DNA of 56,221 nt from Acinetobacter sp. ANC 4862. GTDB taxonomy: Bacteria > Pseudomonadota > Gammaproteobacteria > Pseudomonadales > Moraxellaceae. The stretch lies in contig NZ_SJXH01000020.1 of NCBI RefSeq assembly GCF_004336635.1, positions 1-56,221 on the forward strand, in the 5' to 3' direction. Position 1 is the first letter of the stretch. Each line of letters starts with the position of its first letter. The position numbers were made by a program, and so were the translations under genes. The notes under the pieces were generated by a model. It was not told the DNA's origin, did not search any database, and was given only the letters and a program-made list of their open reading frames with translations. Positions 28,023-36,919 of the stretch are shown here, piece by piece.

Positions 28023-29066
28023 ATGGCACTCGATCCAATTTGGAAACAACAATTGACTTTGGTAACGTATGGTAATGAGTATCTCAGCCAGAATTTAAAC
28101 TTTAACCATTGGGTCCAGCATTCCATTTTTAACCAGCATAACTTGCGTTTCCGTGATCTCATGTCACAACATTTACTGGCGCAACATTTTCAAATCTGGC
28201 TTGAAGGCCTGAAAAAACAAGGCAGTCACCGCGTTAGCTTGCATAGTTCAAGTCTTTTAATTGATGAAAAAAATCCAAATGCCAATGTAGAGCTACTCGC
28301 GATTCCACATTTTATTGTCAGCCATGAACATAACAAAAAAACCGCATGGATTTTTGGTAAAGAATTACCCGAATGGTATAGCGCTGACAATGACTATGAA
28401 GCGCCTAAACCCCAACAGGAACAATGCCGTCAGGAAACATTTTGGCGTTTTGAGTTAAATCCCAAGCTTGCAAAACGTGTAGATGCCGATTTACAACAGC
28501 CGAATTGGGATGATATTCAGACCTATACCGATAACGAATTATTTGACAGCAAATTTGCACAAGGCTTTAGCGAACCCGCAAACCGGGATTTTCCTTATTA
28601 CGGCATCCCTCAAGCTGAGACCGAAAATGCCGATGGCTCTCCTTTGCTTGAAAGTAAATATCTACCTTTACTGCCAAGTGAATACCAAGCCGATTATGCA
28701 CATAGCACCTTACATCGTTTAGAAGCATTATCGACTTACATTCAGCACAAACTGCAACATCCGTTTCATGCTGATGGCAGTGAACTGACAGCTGAAGAGC
28801 AACTGAATCTGCGTCACTTTTCGCAAAAACTGGATGATTTAAGAGCAAAATTTATTGTCAAAGTTGCCAATCATTATCAGTCTGCAAAACTGAGTAAAGT
28901 AGAAATTGCCAATCCTTTAGACGGTGCACATGCCACTCCGCCCACATCACCCCATTTAAAAACCCACAAAGCAGCTGCTTCACACAAAGTCGGTGCATCG
29001 GGGGTGATTAAACTGATTTTGTTGACCATCGTGATTTGTCTGTTGGCTTATTATTTTGGACTTTAA
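28023..29066 (+). CDS. Hypothetical protein with C-terminal membrane anchor
   Basis: 347 residues from the ATG at 28023 (MALDPIWKQQL); a further ATG at 28008 would add five residues. GAGAT 8-9 bases upstream favours the inner start. The protein has no signal peptide and one strong hydrophobic helix at the very end (VIKLILLTIVICLLAYYFGL), so it would be tail-anchored with the bulk in the cytoplasm. Residues 1-70 contain a helical region with FRDLMSQHLLAQHFQIWLEGL. A second helical region precedes the tail. I do not recognise a known domain. It is divergent from pheS and followed by its own terminator. Confidence 0.8.
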   Translation: MALDPIWKQQLTLVTYGNEYLSQNLNFNHWVQHSIFNQHNLRFRDLMSQHLLAQHFQIWLEGLKKQGSHRVSLHSSSLLIDEKNPNANVELLAIPHFIVSHEHNKKTAWIFGKELPEWYSADNDYEAPKPQQEQCRQETFWRFELNPKLAKRVDADLQQPNWDDIQTYTDNELFDSKFAQGFSEPANRDFPYYGIPQAETENADGSPLLESKYLPLLPSEYQADYAHSTLHRLEALSTYIQHKLQHPFHADGSELTAEEQLNLRHFSQKLDDLRAKFIVKVANHYQSAKLSKVEIANPLDGAHATPPTSPHLKTHKAAASHKVGASGVIKLILLTIVICLLAYYFGL

Positions 29067-29106
29067 ATTTTATAAAGATGCTAAAAAATTCAGCTCAATA
29101 GCTATA

Positions 29107-29156
29107 AAAAGAAGAACACGTCTCTTATCTATACATGTTCTTCTTGTTTTTTTGTT
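29107..29156 (+). terminator. Terminator after the tail-anchored hypothetical gene
   Basis: AAGAAGAACA (29109-29118) pairs with TGTTCTTCTT (29136-29145). The T-rich run GTTTTTTTG follows. The loop is long (17 nt). Confidence 0.65.
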
Positions 29157-29193
29157 TTTGTTAGCCTTTAAAATAAGCTGAATGCTAAGCGGA

Positions 29194-29703
29194 TTATAAG
29201 TCTAGTTTTTTGTGATCCGTTTCCACTCCGTCGGCATGACCAGTAAGACTGCCTTTAAGCAGTTTAAAAAGTTGAGTGACTTTATTGTCGGTCACGCTCC
29301 AATATTCCGCACTCACCGCTTCAGCAACCAAAATACGTATGCTCGGATCCTCCTTGCCTTCAAACCAGTTTTCAGCCCACGGATTCCAGATCTTATCAAT
29401 CAAGGTTGCATCTGTGCTGATATGGGCATGTGCGCTAATCGAGACATAAATGCTGTCAGCGGGTTTGGCATAAGATAATCCAATTTTATTACGCCCAGAA
29501 TTGACTGCATTCACCAGATCATTACTATCACTCATGATAAAATACAGACTGTGACCTTCACTTATCTTCTCAGTCTTCTCGGAATTCAGCATGGTCATCG
29601 GTTGTGAATGTAATTCCTGCGTTTCAGTCGTATGACTGATCATGGCATATCGTACTTCCTTGATCAGTTGCCATAATTTTTCGCGATTATGATTATCCGT
29701 CAT
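29194..29703 (-). CDS. Pyridoxamine 5'-phosphate oxidase-like FMN-binding stress protein
   Basis: 169 residues. The sequence fits the general-stress-protein-26 type of split-barrel flavoprotein: KEVRYAMISHTTETQELHSQPMT at the start, a middle part ending KIGLSYAKPADSIYVSISAHAHI, then the WNPWAENWFEGKEDPSIRILVAEAVSAEYW segment (in parts). It is presumably a cytosolic FMN-binding protein with unknown substrate; family members respond to stress in Bacillus and Xanthomonas. It is isolated, facing away from tcdA by more than 400 bp of AT-rich DNA. The conserved histidine and aromatic pattern supports the family; the substrate is unknown. Confidence 0.8.
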   Translation of the reverse strand: MTDNHNREKLWQLIKEVRYAMISHTTETQELHSQPMTMLNSEKTEKISEGHSLYFIMSDSNDLVNAVNSGRNKIGLSYAKPADSIYVSISAHAHISTDATLIDKIWNPWAENWFEGKEDPSIRILVAEAVSAEYWSVTDNKVTQLFKLLKGSLTGHADGVETDHKKLDL

Positions 29704-30105
29704 TGCTCTACTCCTGAGGCTAAACTTTAGAAATAAGAAATTATTTAATTTTATGCATTCGCTTCTTTACTCTAGAGTAGTGATATTTTTCACTTTAGAT
29801 ATCCCATCTTACTCAACTTATACATTTGAATAATAAAAAATTGGCTTAAAGATCATAAGAAACAACGAAAAAGAATTTGCTTATAAAGAGAGTTAAGAAG
29901 TCGAATTTATCTTTAGATTGATTAAAGGATAATTAGCGACAAATTTTACAGTTACTCACATACCTGAACTATTTTTAACTTGGTTAAATGTCTCTGCTTC
30001 AAATGTTTTAATTTTTATGAATAGCAGCAATGTCTGCTGAAATTTAACAGGAGCATCCAAATGTATTTAATGCTCAGCTTAAAGATCAACAGACTCGGGT
30101 TTAGC
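29704..30105. other. AT-rich intergenic stretch between the FMN-binding protein gene and tcdA
   Basis: About 400 bases with low GC. No full gene. One micro-frame starts at 30061 with an ideal AGGAG ribosome binding site 7 bases before the ATG and ends after 16 codons inside the tcdA end (30109-30111). It may be the start of a lost gene or chance. The promoter of the stress protein is presumably in the first 100 bases. Confidence 0.4.
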
Positions 30106-30891
30106 TCATGATTTTGATGCTTCTGTTTTCGCTTTTTTAAGCATCAGCTTTTTCAATACTTCTGACACAGCCACCATGGCAAAACTTGAAGTCACCACTA
30201 CGGCTGAACCATAACCGCCACAACGTAAGCCGGCACTTGGGCATACATCTGCACTTGAGAATGGATTATCAATCGAATACACACAGGTAATGCCGAATTT
30301 CTCTTTGGGCTTTTTACAAATCCCTTTGGCCCGTAACTGACTGCGTAATTTTGCCAGCATCGGATCCTGTTCGGTTTTAGACAAATCTGCAACACGAATT
30401 TTTAAGGGATCCAACTTGCCGCCTGCCCCACCCGATACAATCAAGGGAATTTTATTAAATCGGCAATGCAGCATTAAGGCCAATTTGGCTTTGACATCAT
30501 CAATGCAGTCTAGAACGACATCAGGTTTGTTTTCTAACAGTTCTTTGACATTCTCGGGCGTTAAATAATCATCCACCAGATTGATCTTGATACGTGGATT
30601 AATCGAATGACAGCGCTCAGCCATCACCTCAATTTTTTCACGTCCCAAGGTTGAACTCATGGCAGGCAACTGACGGTTAATATTGGATGCAGCAACCACA
30701 TCCATATCAATGATCGTCAGCTCAGCAATGCCGGTACGTGCCAAAGCTTCAACTGCCCAAGAACCGACACCGCCAATTCCAATCACCATTACATGGCTGT
30801 GTTCATACTGACGAAAAGCTTCATCTCCATAAATTTTTTCCACACCTGCAAAGCGGCGCTCATATTCATCATCTTCAGGAAGATCAGTCAT
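30106..30891 (-). CDS. tcdA: tRNA threonylcarbamoyladenosine dehydratase
   Basis: 261 residues, E1-like (ThiF/MoeB fold). The N-terminal nucleotide-binding motif VMVIGIGGVGSWAVEALARTGI (about 29-50) is present. The catalytic-region markers DMDVVAASNINRQLPAMSSTLGREK (in parts) and the CIDDVKAKLALMLHCR helix follow. TcdA cyclises t6A to ct6A in tRNA. The region GVTCVYS-like (GITCVYSIDNPFSS) and a CPSAGLRCGGYGS segment near the C-terminus are as in E. coli TcdA/CsdL. The C-terminus is Lys-rich. It follows orn on the same strand, with its own start region. Confidence 0.92.
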   Translation of the reverse strand: MTDLPEDDEYERRFAGVEKIYGDEAFRQYEHSHVMVIGIGGVGSWAVEALARTGIAELTIIDMDVVAASNINRQLPAMSSTLGREKIEVMAERCHSINPRIKINLVDDYLTPENVKELLENKPDVVLDCIDDVKAKLALMLHCRFNKIPLIVSGGAGGKLDPLKIRVADLSKTEQDPMLAKLRSQLRAKGICKKPKEKFGITCVYSIDNPFSSADVCPSAGLRCGGYGSAVVVTSSFAMVAVSEVLKKLMLKKAKTEASKS

Positions 30892-31015
30892 TCGTCATCT
30901 GGTATCTAAAAAACACCGGCGCATTTTATCAAATTCCGCCTCAATGCGATAATCTATATCTTTAAGTCTATTCAATAGCCCTGATCAAAGATGAAATAAA
31001 GAGAATTTTTAAGGA

Positions 31016-31044
31016 TAAAAAAAGAGGCTTGCGCCTCTTTTTAT
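31016..31044. terminator. Terminator between orn and tcdA
   Basis: AAAGAGGC (31021-31028), loop TTGC, GCCTCTTT (31033-31040), flanked by A-runs and T-runs. It terminates orn transcription, so tcdA likely has its own promoter. Confidence 0.8.
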
Positions 31045-31057
31045 TGATTCTATAGGA

Positions 31058-31615
31058 TCAGTCTTTATTCATGATAAAGAAATACTCACGATAATATTTG
31101 AGTTCAACAATCGAATCACGAATATCATCCATGGCTAAATGTGAGGCATTCTTTTTCAAGCCGCTCATAATTTCTGGACGCCAGCGTTTCGCCAACTCTT
31201 TTACTGAAGATACATCAAGATTACGATAATGGAAGAATTGTTCCATTTCTGGCATTAAACGGTGCAAGAAACGACGGTCTTGGCAGATGGAATTACCACA
31301 CATTGGTGATGATTTTGGCGTCACCCATTTTTTCAGGAATTCTAAGGTTTGTTGTTCGGCATCTTGTGCAGTGAGTTTACTACGGCGTACACGTTCAATC
31401 AGACCCGATTGTCCATGTTGACGGGTATTCCATTCATCCATCGCATTGAGTACGCGATCTGACTGATGCACAGCAAGCACAGGGCCTTCCGCCAAAATAT
31501 TGAGGTTATCGTCTGTCACAATTGTTGCAACTTCAATAATTTGGTCGTTATCTGTATCTAGACCTGTCATTTCAAGGTCAATCCAAATGAGGCGAGTATC
31601 AGGAGTGCTGCTCAT
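31058..31615 (-). CDS. orn: Oligoribonuclease
   Basis: 185 residues. A DEDDh exonuclease with its first motif [10 protein letters not shown] at 11-20 and further motifs ([10 protein letters not shown], about 105-114, and [11 protein letters not shown], about 158-168). It degrades RNAs of two to five nucleotides and cleaves pGpG, so it also closes the c-di-GMP degradation route of EAL-domain enzymes such as the MHYT protein in this window. The gene is divergent from rsgA, an arrangement that is conserved in gammaproteobacteria. Confidence 0.96.
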   Translation of the reverse strand: MSSTPDTRLIWIDLEMTGLDTDNDQIIEVATIVTDDNLNILAEGPVLAVHQSDRVLNAMDEWNTRQHGQSGLIERVRRSKLTAQDAEQQTLEFLKKWVTPKSSPMCGNSICQDRRFLHRLMPEMEQFFHYRNLDVSSVKELAKRWRPEIMSGLKKNASHLAMDDIRDSIVELKYYREYFFIMNKD

Positions 31616-31740
31616 AAATGTGCAATCTTATTAGGCTTAAAAACGGCTATAGTAGCAAATTTATTGCATCTTGGCTGTAACTCGCACCCCGCTTCATGCT
31701 ATTTTTGACATCCTTAGTTCATGGTTTTTTTAGGATATGA

Positions 31741-32799
31741 ATGGCTTTAATTCGTAAACGTCGTTTAACTGAACAGCAGCAACGTCGCATTCAGAAACAA
31801 CATCAAACACGTCAAGAAGAACTCGACACTTCAAGTGATTTAGAAGGCTTGGTGGTACAGCACTATGGTCGTCAACTTGAGGTTCAAGCCCTATCAACGC
31901 CTGATGAGCATCCGATCAAACCTGAAGTACTCGCAGGTGAACCAGAACCTTTTTGGAAGCCGATTGAACTCGGCAGTGTCTGGCGCTGTCATACACGTAC
32001 CAATTTAGAAGCCTTGGTCACCGGTGACCGAGTGAAATGGCAAGCTGATCCAAATACTGGGCTCGGCATCATTACTGCGATTCATCCACGTCAATCCCTG
32101 CTGACCCGTCCTGACCGCTACCATAAAGTTAAGCCGGTCGCCGCTAACGTCAGCTTGATTGTGATTGTGTTTGCATCCTTTCCCGAAGTCGCTCCCAGCT
32201 TAATCGACCGTTATATCGTGGCGTGTGCCGATGCAGAAATTCCTGCACTTTTAGTGCTGAATAAATCTGATTTGATTAAAGAAAATGATCCGATCTTGAC
32301 CCTTATGCAAGAGTATCAGGCACTAGGTTATGAAATCATTCAAACACAATCTGGTGGTGATTTAACTGAACTGGCCAATCGTTTGGCCGGTGAAACTGTG
32401 GCTTTTGTGGGACAGTCCGGTGTCGGAAAAAGCTCGCTGATTAATGCCATGGTTCCTGATGCAGCACAAAAGACCAATATCATTTCGGAAAACTCGGCAC
32501 TGGGTCAGCACACCACCACTTCTACACGTTTAATTGCGTTTGGTGAAGGTGCAGCACTGATTGACTCGCCGGGAATTCGCGAATTTGGCTTATGGCATCT
32601 AAACCCGGACAAAGTTCAGCAAGGTTTTCCTGAAATTGAAAATCTGCTTGGACATTGCCAGTTCCGTAACTGTACCCATAAACACGAAAAACAATGTGCT
32701 TTGCGTCAAGCAGCGCAATCGGGTGAAATTTTGCAGCGTCGTTTAGACAGTTATTTACGTTTAACCGATGAAATTGCTGAAGCTCAGCAAAAAAATTAG
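31741..32799 (+). CDS. rsgA: Ribosome small subunit-dependent GTPase RsgA
   Basis: 352 residues. A circularly permuted GTPase: after the N-terminal OB-fold (about 40-130) the G4 motif NKSD (about 175) precedes G1 GQSGVGKSS (about 222) and G3 DSPGIREFG (about 278). A zinc-binding CQFRNCTHKHEKQCA motif lies near 305. It checks maturation of the 30S subunit. The N-terminal basic stretch (IRKRRLTEQQQRRIQKQHQ) is typical. An adjacent orn on the opposite strand matches other gammaproteobacteria. Confidence 0.96.
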   Translation: MALIRKRRLTEQQQRRIQKQHQTRQEELDTSSDLEGLVVQHYGRQLEVQALSTPDEHPIKPEVLAGEPEPFWKPIELGSVWRCHTRTNLEALVTGDRVKWQADPNTGLGIITAIHPRQSLLTRPDRYHKVKPVAANVSLIVIVFASFPEVAPSLIDRYIVACADAEIPALLVLNKSDLIKENDPILTLMQEYQALGYEIIQTQSGGDLTELANRLAGETVAFVGQSGVGKSSLINAMVPDAAQKTNIISENSALGQHTTTSTRLIAFGEGAALIDSPGIREFGLWHLNPDKVQQGFPEIENLLGHCQFRNCTHKHEKQCALRQAAQSGEILQRRLDSYLRLTDEIAEAQQKN

Positions 32800-32892
32800 T
32801 TTTTCTTAACCCTTAGCCCTTGAAGCGGTGATTTTGATCGCCATATTTATGAGCTATACTCTACGCAATTTAAAATTGTACTTAGGTGACTT

Positions 32893-33300
32893 GTGGAACG
32901 TTGGTTGGAATTTATGGGGAATCACCCCTTCTTGTTTGGAACACTTGGGGTTCTCATTGTTTTGTTCTTCGTTTTAGAAGGACAACGCCATGGTCGTAAG
33001 ATTTCACCACAATCTTTGGGTATTTTAGTCAAAGCTAAAAATGCCATGCTGATTGATTTACGTGATGCCAAAGACTTCCGTGAAGGTCATATCAGCGGTA
33101 GCCGCAACATTCCGTATAGCCAAATTACAAGCCATCTTGAAGAGTTAAAATCTTCGGATCGTCCACTGGTGTTTATTTGTAACCTCGGTCAAATCGCAGG
33201 TACAGCTTTGCAACAGGTCGGTCATGCTGATAGCTACCGTTTAGACGGCGGTATCAACAACTGGAAAGTCCAAGGCTTACCACTGATTAAAAGCAAGTAA
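32893..33300 (+). CDS. Membrane-anchored rhodanese-like protein (YibN type)
   Basis: 135 residues from a GTG start with AGGTGA upstream. One N-terminal membrane helix (about 11-30: HPFLFGTLGVLIVLFFVLEG) anchors a cytoplasmic rhodanese domain (about 40-132). The cysteine of the active-site loop is present (FICNLGQIAG, Cys96). The order rhodanese-grxC-secB is the same as yibN-grxC-secB in E. coli. Sulfur-transfer activity is plausible; no substrate can be named. It lies 22 bp ahead of grxC, so it is likely the first gene of this operon. Confidence 0.9.
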   Translation: MERWLEFMGNHPFLFGTLGVLIVLFFVLEGQRHGRKISPQSLGILVKAKNAMLIDLRDAKDFREGHISGSRNIPYSQITSHLEELKSSDRPLVFICNLGQIAGTALQQVGHADSYRLDGGINNWKVQGLPLIKSK

Positions 33301-33322
33301 TTCGCTTAAGGAGATTATTTTA

Positions 33323-33577
33323 ATGGCTGAAGTAACTATTTATTCAACGACTGTATGCCCTTACTGCGTTCGCGCAAAACAACTTCTTGAGCGTAAAGGC
33401 GTTGCATATAAAGAAATTAATTTATCTAACGAAGCGCCTGAAGTACGTGTTGAACTGATGCAACGCACCAATCACCGTACTGTTCCACAAATTTTTATTA
33501 ACGACCAATTTATCGGTGGTTTTGATCAACTTTATGCTTTAGAGCGTGAAGGAAAACTCAACGAATTATTGGCTTAA
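33323..33577 (+). CDS. grxC: Glutaredoxin 3
   Basis: 84 residues with the CPYC redox motif at 12-15 and the TVPQIFINDQFIGGFDQL glutathione-binding region (about 54-71). It reduces disulfides and glutathione mixed disulfides in the cytosol using glutathione. AAGGAGA ahead of the ATG is a strong ribosome binding site. It sits between the rhodanese gene and secB in the conserved cluster. Confidence 0.96.
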   Translation: MAEVTIYSTTVCPYCVRAKQLLERKGVAYKEINLSNEAPEVRVELMQRTNHRTVPQIFINDQFIGGFDQLYALEREGKLNELLA

Positions 33578-33615
33578 TACTTTCATTAAGTCACCCTCAT
33601 ATTAAGGATTAAAAA

Positions 33616-34071
33616 ATGAGTGAACAACAAGCTCAAGCACAATTAGCACTTGAACGTATTTATACTAAAGATATTTCTTTTGAAGTACCTGGGGCTCAAG
33701 TATTTACCAAAGAATGGCAGCCTGAATTAAATATCAATCTGTCTTCTTCTGCAGAAAAAATTGATGCGACACATTATGAAGTTTCATTACAGGTTGTTGT
33801 TCAAGCGAATAACGCAGGTGAAACCGCATTTATCGTTGATGTAACACAATCTGGAATCTTCTTAGTTGATAGCGTTGAAGAAGAACGCCTTCCTTATATT
33901 TTGGGTGCATATTGCCCAAATATTTTGTTCCCATTCTTACGCGAAGCGGTAAATGACATGGTAACTAAAGGAAGCTTCCCACAATTGCTGCTTACCCCAA
34001 TTAACTTCGATGCTGAATTCGAAGCGAATATGCAACGTGCTCAAGTTGCCGCTGCTGAAGGTCAGGCTTAA
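33616..34071 (+). CDS. secB: Protein-export chaperone SecB
   Basis: 151 residues. The fold markers are visible: [18 protein letters not shown] at the start (about 12-29), [10 protein letters not shown], and the C-terminal [26 protein letters not shown] region. SecB is a homotetrameric chaperone that keeps precursors unfolded and hands them to SecA. It follows grxC by 38 bp and is the last gene before a strong terminator. The ATTAAGGATTA ribosome binding site is good. Confidence 0.97.
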   Translation: MSEQQAQAQLALERIYTKDISFEVPGAQVFTKEWQPELNINLSSSAEKIDATHYEVSLQVVVQANNAGETAFIVDVTQSGIFLVDSVEEERLPYILGAYCPNILFPFLREAVNDMVTKGSFPQLLLTPINFDAEFEANMQRAQVAAAEGQA

Positions 34072-34092
34072 TCATTTAAGCCCACCTGATAT

Positions 34093-34120
34093 AAAAAAGA
34101 CCGCATATGCGGTCTTTTTT
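34093..34120. terminator. Bidirectional terminator after secB
   Basis: The palindrome GACCGCATATGCGGTC (34099-34114) is flanked by six A and six T. It ends the rhodanese-grxC-secB unit and could also act on minus-strand fabI transcripts. Confidence 0.85.
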
Positions 34121-34134
34121 ATTTTCCATTTATT

Positions 34135-34211
34135 CCCCTCTTTGATAAAGAGGGGTTGGGGAGATTACAGAATCCCTCCCAACCTCCCTTTAAAAAAGGG
34201 AGGAGCTTTTA
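34135..34211. repeat. Inverted pair of REP-like elements between secB and fabI
   Basis: The unit CCCCTCTTT GATA AAGAGGGG followed by TTGGGGAGATT (34135-34166) is followed by AATCCCTCCCAA and CCTCCCTTT AAAA AAGGGAGG (34171-34203), which is the same architecture in inverted orientation. It is a divergent subfamily of the elements at 8665, 14340 and 26841. Confidence 0.7.
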
Positions 34212-34218
34212 GATGAAT

Positions 34219-35025
34219 TTATTCACCATCCATCATTAAATCTGCGCTCATACCGACTGTATTGAAGCCAGCATCAACATACATAATTTCGCCAGTAATA
34301 CCATTTGCCCAAGGTGAGCAAAGGAATAATGCGGCATTACCCACTTCTTCAATTGTGACATTACGTTTAAGTGGCGCAACTTTTTCATTTAAATCTAACA
34401 TTTTACGGAAAGATTTAATGCCTGATGCAGCCAGTGTACGGATTGGACCCGCTGAAATGGCATTCACGCGAATACCATCGCTACCCAAGCTTGACGCTAA
34501 ATAACGTACGCCTGCTTCCAATGAGGCTTTAGCCATACCCATCACATTGTAGTTTGGCATCACACGTTCAGAACCTTGGTAAGTCAACGTCAGCAAGCAA
34601 CCTTGACGAACTTTGAGTAAAGGTTTCGCAGCACGTGCCATTGCAACAAAACTGTATGCACTAATGTCGTGGGCAATGTTAAAACCTTCACGGTCGGTAA
34701 CATCGGTAAAGTCACCATCCAAAGTATGCGCTGGTGCGAAACCGATTGAATGAACCACGCCATCCAGACCATCCCAATGTTTTGCCAAATCTGCAAAAGC
34801 CTGGTCAATTTCAGCATCAACTGCCACGTCACAAGGGAAAACTAGCGTTGAACCAAATTGTTCAGCAAAGTCATCAACACGTTTTTTTAATTTTTCATTC
34901 GGATAGGTAAATGCCAATTCAGCACCTTCACGGTGTAAAGCTTGAGCAATACCAAATGCAATTGATAACTTACTTGCAACACCTGCGATTAAAAAGCGCT
35001 TACCCGCCAATAGTCCTTGTGCCAT
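34219..35025 (-). CDS. fabI: Enoyl-[acyl-carrier-protein] reductase FabI
   Basis: 268 residues from the ATG at 35025. It is a short-chain-dehydrogenase-like enoyl-ACP reductase with the FabI signatures: [23 protein letters not shown] (in parts) at the N-terminus, SIGFAP, and YNVMGMAK (catalytic Tyr-6-Lys spacing). It performs the NADH-dependent last reduction of fatty acid elongation and is the target of triclosan in sensitive strains. The frame runs five codons further to a TTG (35040); the ATG is preferred because it matches the FabI N-terminus and a GAGTGAG precedes it. Confidence 0.96.
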   Translation of the reverse strand: MAQGLLAGKRFLIAGVASKLSIAFGIAQALHREGAELAFTYPNEKLKKRVDDFAEQFGSTLVFPCDVAVDAEIDQAFADLAKHWDGLDGVVHSIGFAPAHTLDGDFTDVTDREGFNIAHDISAYSFVAMARAAKPLLKVRQGCLLTLTYQGSERVMPNYNVMGMAKASLEAGVRYLASSLGSDGIRVNAISAGPIRTLAASGIKSFRKMLDLNEKVAPLKRNVTIEEVGNAALFLCSPWANGITGEIMYVDAGFNTVGMSADLMMDGE

Positions 35026-35124
35026 GTGAATCTCACTCAAAATAATTTACAAGCATAATGCCAAGTCTGGAGCATTTGCGAAATTGCATAATGCGCCTTT
35101 TTTTACCCTGTTCTGTAAAAGTCA

Positions 35125-35160
35125 TAAAAAAATACCCCCACGATCTGGGAGCATTTTTAT
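35125..35160 (-). terminator. Terminator of the Bax-inhibitor-1-like gene
   Basis: Minus strand: AAAAATGCTCCCA, loop GATCG, TGGGGGTATTTTTTT. The stem is imperfect (two non-Watson-Crick positions), but the T-run is long. It separates the gene from fabI. Confidence 0.65.
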
Positions 35161-35186
35161 TTAGATGCATTTTACTTGTAAGATGA

Positions 35187-35921
35187 TTAATCATCGCCTT
35201 GTAATAAACTGAGCAAACGCAGGAATGAATAATACATCCAGACCAAAGTCGCTAATAAGGCAATACCACACAACCATTCCATCGCTTTCGGGGCGTATTG
35301 TGCAGCTGATGATTCAATCAGGTCAAAGTCGAGAATCAGGTTTAAAGAAGCAATTACAGCAACAAATGCAGCAAAGCCGATACCGAGCCAATTGCTTTCA
35401 AAGATGTAAGGAATACTCGAACCGAATACCAGACGCATGACAATTTGCACCACAAAGACAATTGCGATCGCAATAGAGGCTGACAAAACCACGGCTTTAA
35501 ATTTTTCTGTGGCACGAATAATTTGAAAGCGATACAAGGCAAACATCACCAAGGTGGTAATAAAGGTTGCCAGTAACGCCTGTAAAGGGACGCCCGGAAA
35601 TTTCACCTGGAATATCACTGAAATTCCACCTAAAAAGGCACCTTCAAATAAGGCATAAGGAATCGCCAATACCGGTGCTGTATTCGGCTTAAATGTAGCG
35701 ATGAGTGCCAAGATCAATCCACCGACCGCACCGACCATTGCACCCGCATAGGCCAATGATAAATTTAAGGTAATGAAGCCATAAAAAAACAGAGACAAAC
35801 CTACTGCAGCAGCAATGACTGTCAATAACACAGATTTTTGAATCGCGCCTTGCACAGTCATGGTTTGGTTATAATCACTGTGGGTTTCCACCCGGGTTAA
35901 AATGGGGTTATTACTTTGCAT
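35187..35921 (-). CDS. Bax inhibitor-1/YccA-family membrane protein
   Basis: 244 residues. A short polar N-terminus (NPILTRVETHSDYNQTMTVQGAIQKS) is followed by about seven membrane segments. The gene product resembles the bacterial BI-1-like family with two Asp near the end (LNLILDFDLIESSAAQYAPKAMEW region). The physiological role is not firmly established in bacteria. It is monocistronic: a terminator downstream and over 170 bp of AT-rich sequence on the other side before tatD. Confidence 0.86.
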   Translation of the reverse strand: MQSNNPILTRVETHSDYNQTMTVQGAIQKSVLLTVIAAAVGLSLFFYGFITLNLSLAYAGAMVGAVGGLILALIATFKPNTAPVLAIPYALFEGAFLGGISVIFQVKFPGVPLQALLATFITTLVMFALYRFQIIRATEKFKAVVLSASIAIAIVFVVQIVMRLVFGSSIPYIFESNWLGIGFAAFVAVIASLNLILDFDLIESSAAQYAPKAMEWLCGIALLATLVWMYYSFLRLLSLLQGDD

Positions 35922-36097
35922 AATTCACTCATTATTTTTGATTTAGATTTTTAAAATAGTATAGACAGGTTTTAACCAGAGAAAATGGATCTTTTCAATA
36001 TTCCATAAAAACAGGATGAGCCAACAAAATATATTCATAGCAAACTCTGTAATCAAATACGAATATTTATAGATAAAAGGTTATTTCATAACGTTTT

Positions 36098-36919
36098 TTA
36101 AGCATCAAGCTGTAAAGCATTGAGCGAGTTTTGCCATAATTGTAGGGCAAGAATATCTGGTGCAAGATGAAGAGATTGTGCCAATCCGGCTAAAACATAA
36201 GGCAAATTGACCGGGGTATTGCGGGTTCGCTGCTCGGTTGAGCTTTGACAACATAAAGGTGTCATATCTGGACAATCAGTTTCCAAGACCAGATGGTCTG
36301 CCCCAATGGCCTGAACCACCGCATGTAGTTTCTTGGCATTGGGATTGGTAATTTGTCCGGTGACCCCAATTTTAAAACCCAGTTTAATAAAGGCCTTGGC
36401 TTCTTCTATTCCACCGCTAAAGGCATGCGCAATACCGCCCAATTTAAATTGATGCTGCTTCAAGATAGATAAGGTTTCAGCATGCGATTTACGAATATGC
36501 AATAACACAGGCTTATCAAATTGTCGCGCCAATTCAAGTTGCGCAGAGAAAAAATCTTGTTGCTTTTGAAAAGCGTCTGCTTGCTTGTGCTGTTTTAAAA
36601 AGGTATCCAAACCAATTTCACCAATCGCCACGCATGCTTCAGTTTTTAAAAGTTGCTCTAAATCTGCAAGGTGAGATGCTTGATGCTGTTCGATATAAAC
36701 CGGATGCAGACCCGGAGCTAAATAGCTTTTTGGGGCATCGGGTAATTGATTTAAAAAATGCTGACTTTGAACTAAATCGTTAAAGCGGGATTGCACAAAA
36801 CCAATAAGAATTAACCGTTCCACCCCCACTGCTTTTGCAGCATGCGCCAGTTGCTCCCGATCATGATCAAAATCGGGAACATCAAAATGGGTATGGGTAT
36901 CAAACAGTGGATAAGGCAT
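36098..36919 (-). CDS. TatD-family hydrolase (metal-dependent DNase)
   Basis: 273 residues with the metal-binding motifs of TatD: DTHTHFDVPDFD (7-18), the glutamate in IGEIGLD, HIRKSH, HAFSG, and ETDCPDM near the C-terminus. The fold is a TIM-barrel amidohydrolase with deoxyribonuclease activity in E. coli TatD. It is closer to the YjjV-type branch than to TatD proper judging by the sequence style (weak inference). The start overlaps the upstream lipoprotein stop by one base (TAATG), so it is translationally coupled to it. Confidence 0.87.
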   Translation of the reverse strand: MPYPLFDTHTHFDVPDFDHDREQLAHAAKAVGVERLILIGFVQSRFNDLVQSQHFLNQLPDAPKSYLAPGLHPVYIEQHQASHLADLEQLLKTEACVAIGEIGLDTFLKQHKQADAFQKQQDFFSAQLELARQFDKPVLLHIRKSHAETLSILKQHQFKLGGIAHAFSGGIEEAKAFIKLGFKIGVTGQITNPNAKKLHAVVQAIGADHLVLETDCPDMTPLCCQSSTEQRTRNTPVNLPYVLAGLAQSLHLAPDILALQLWQNSLNALQLDA

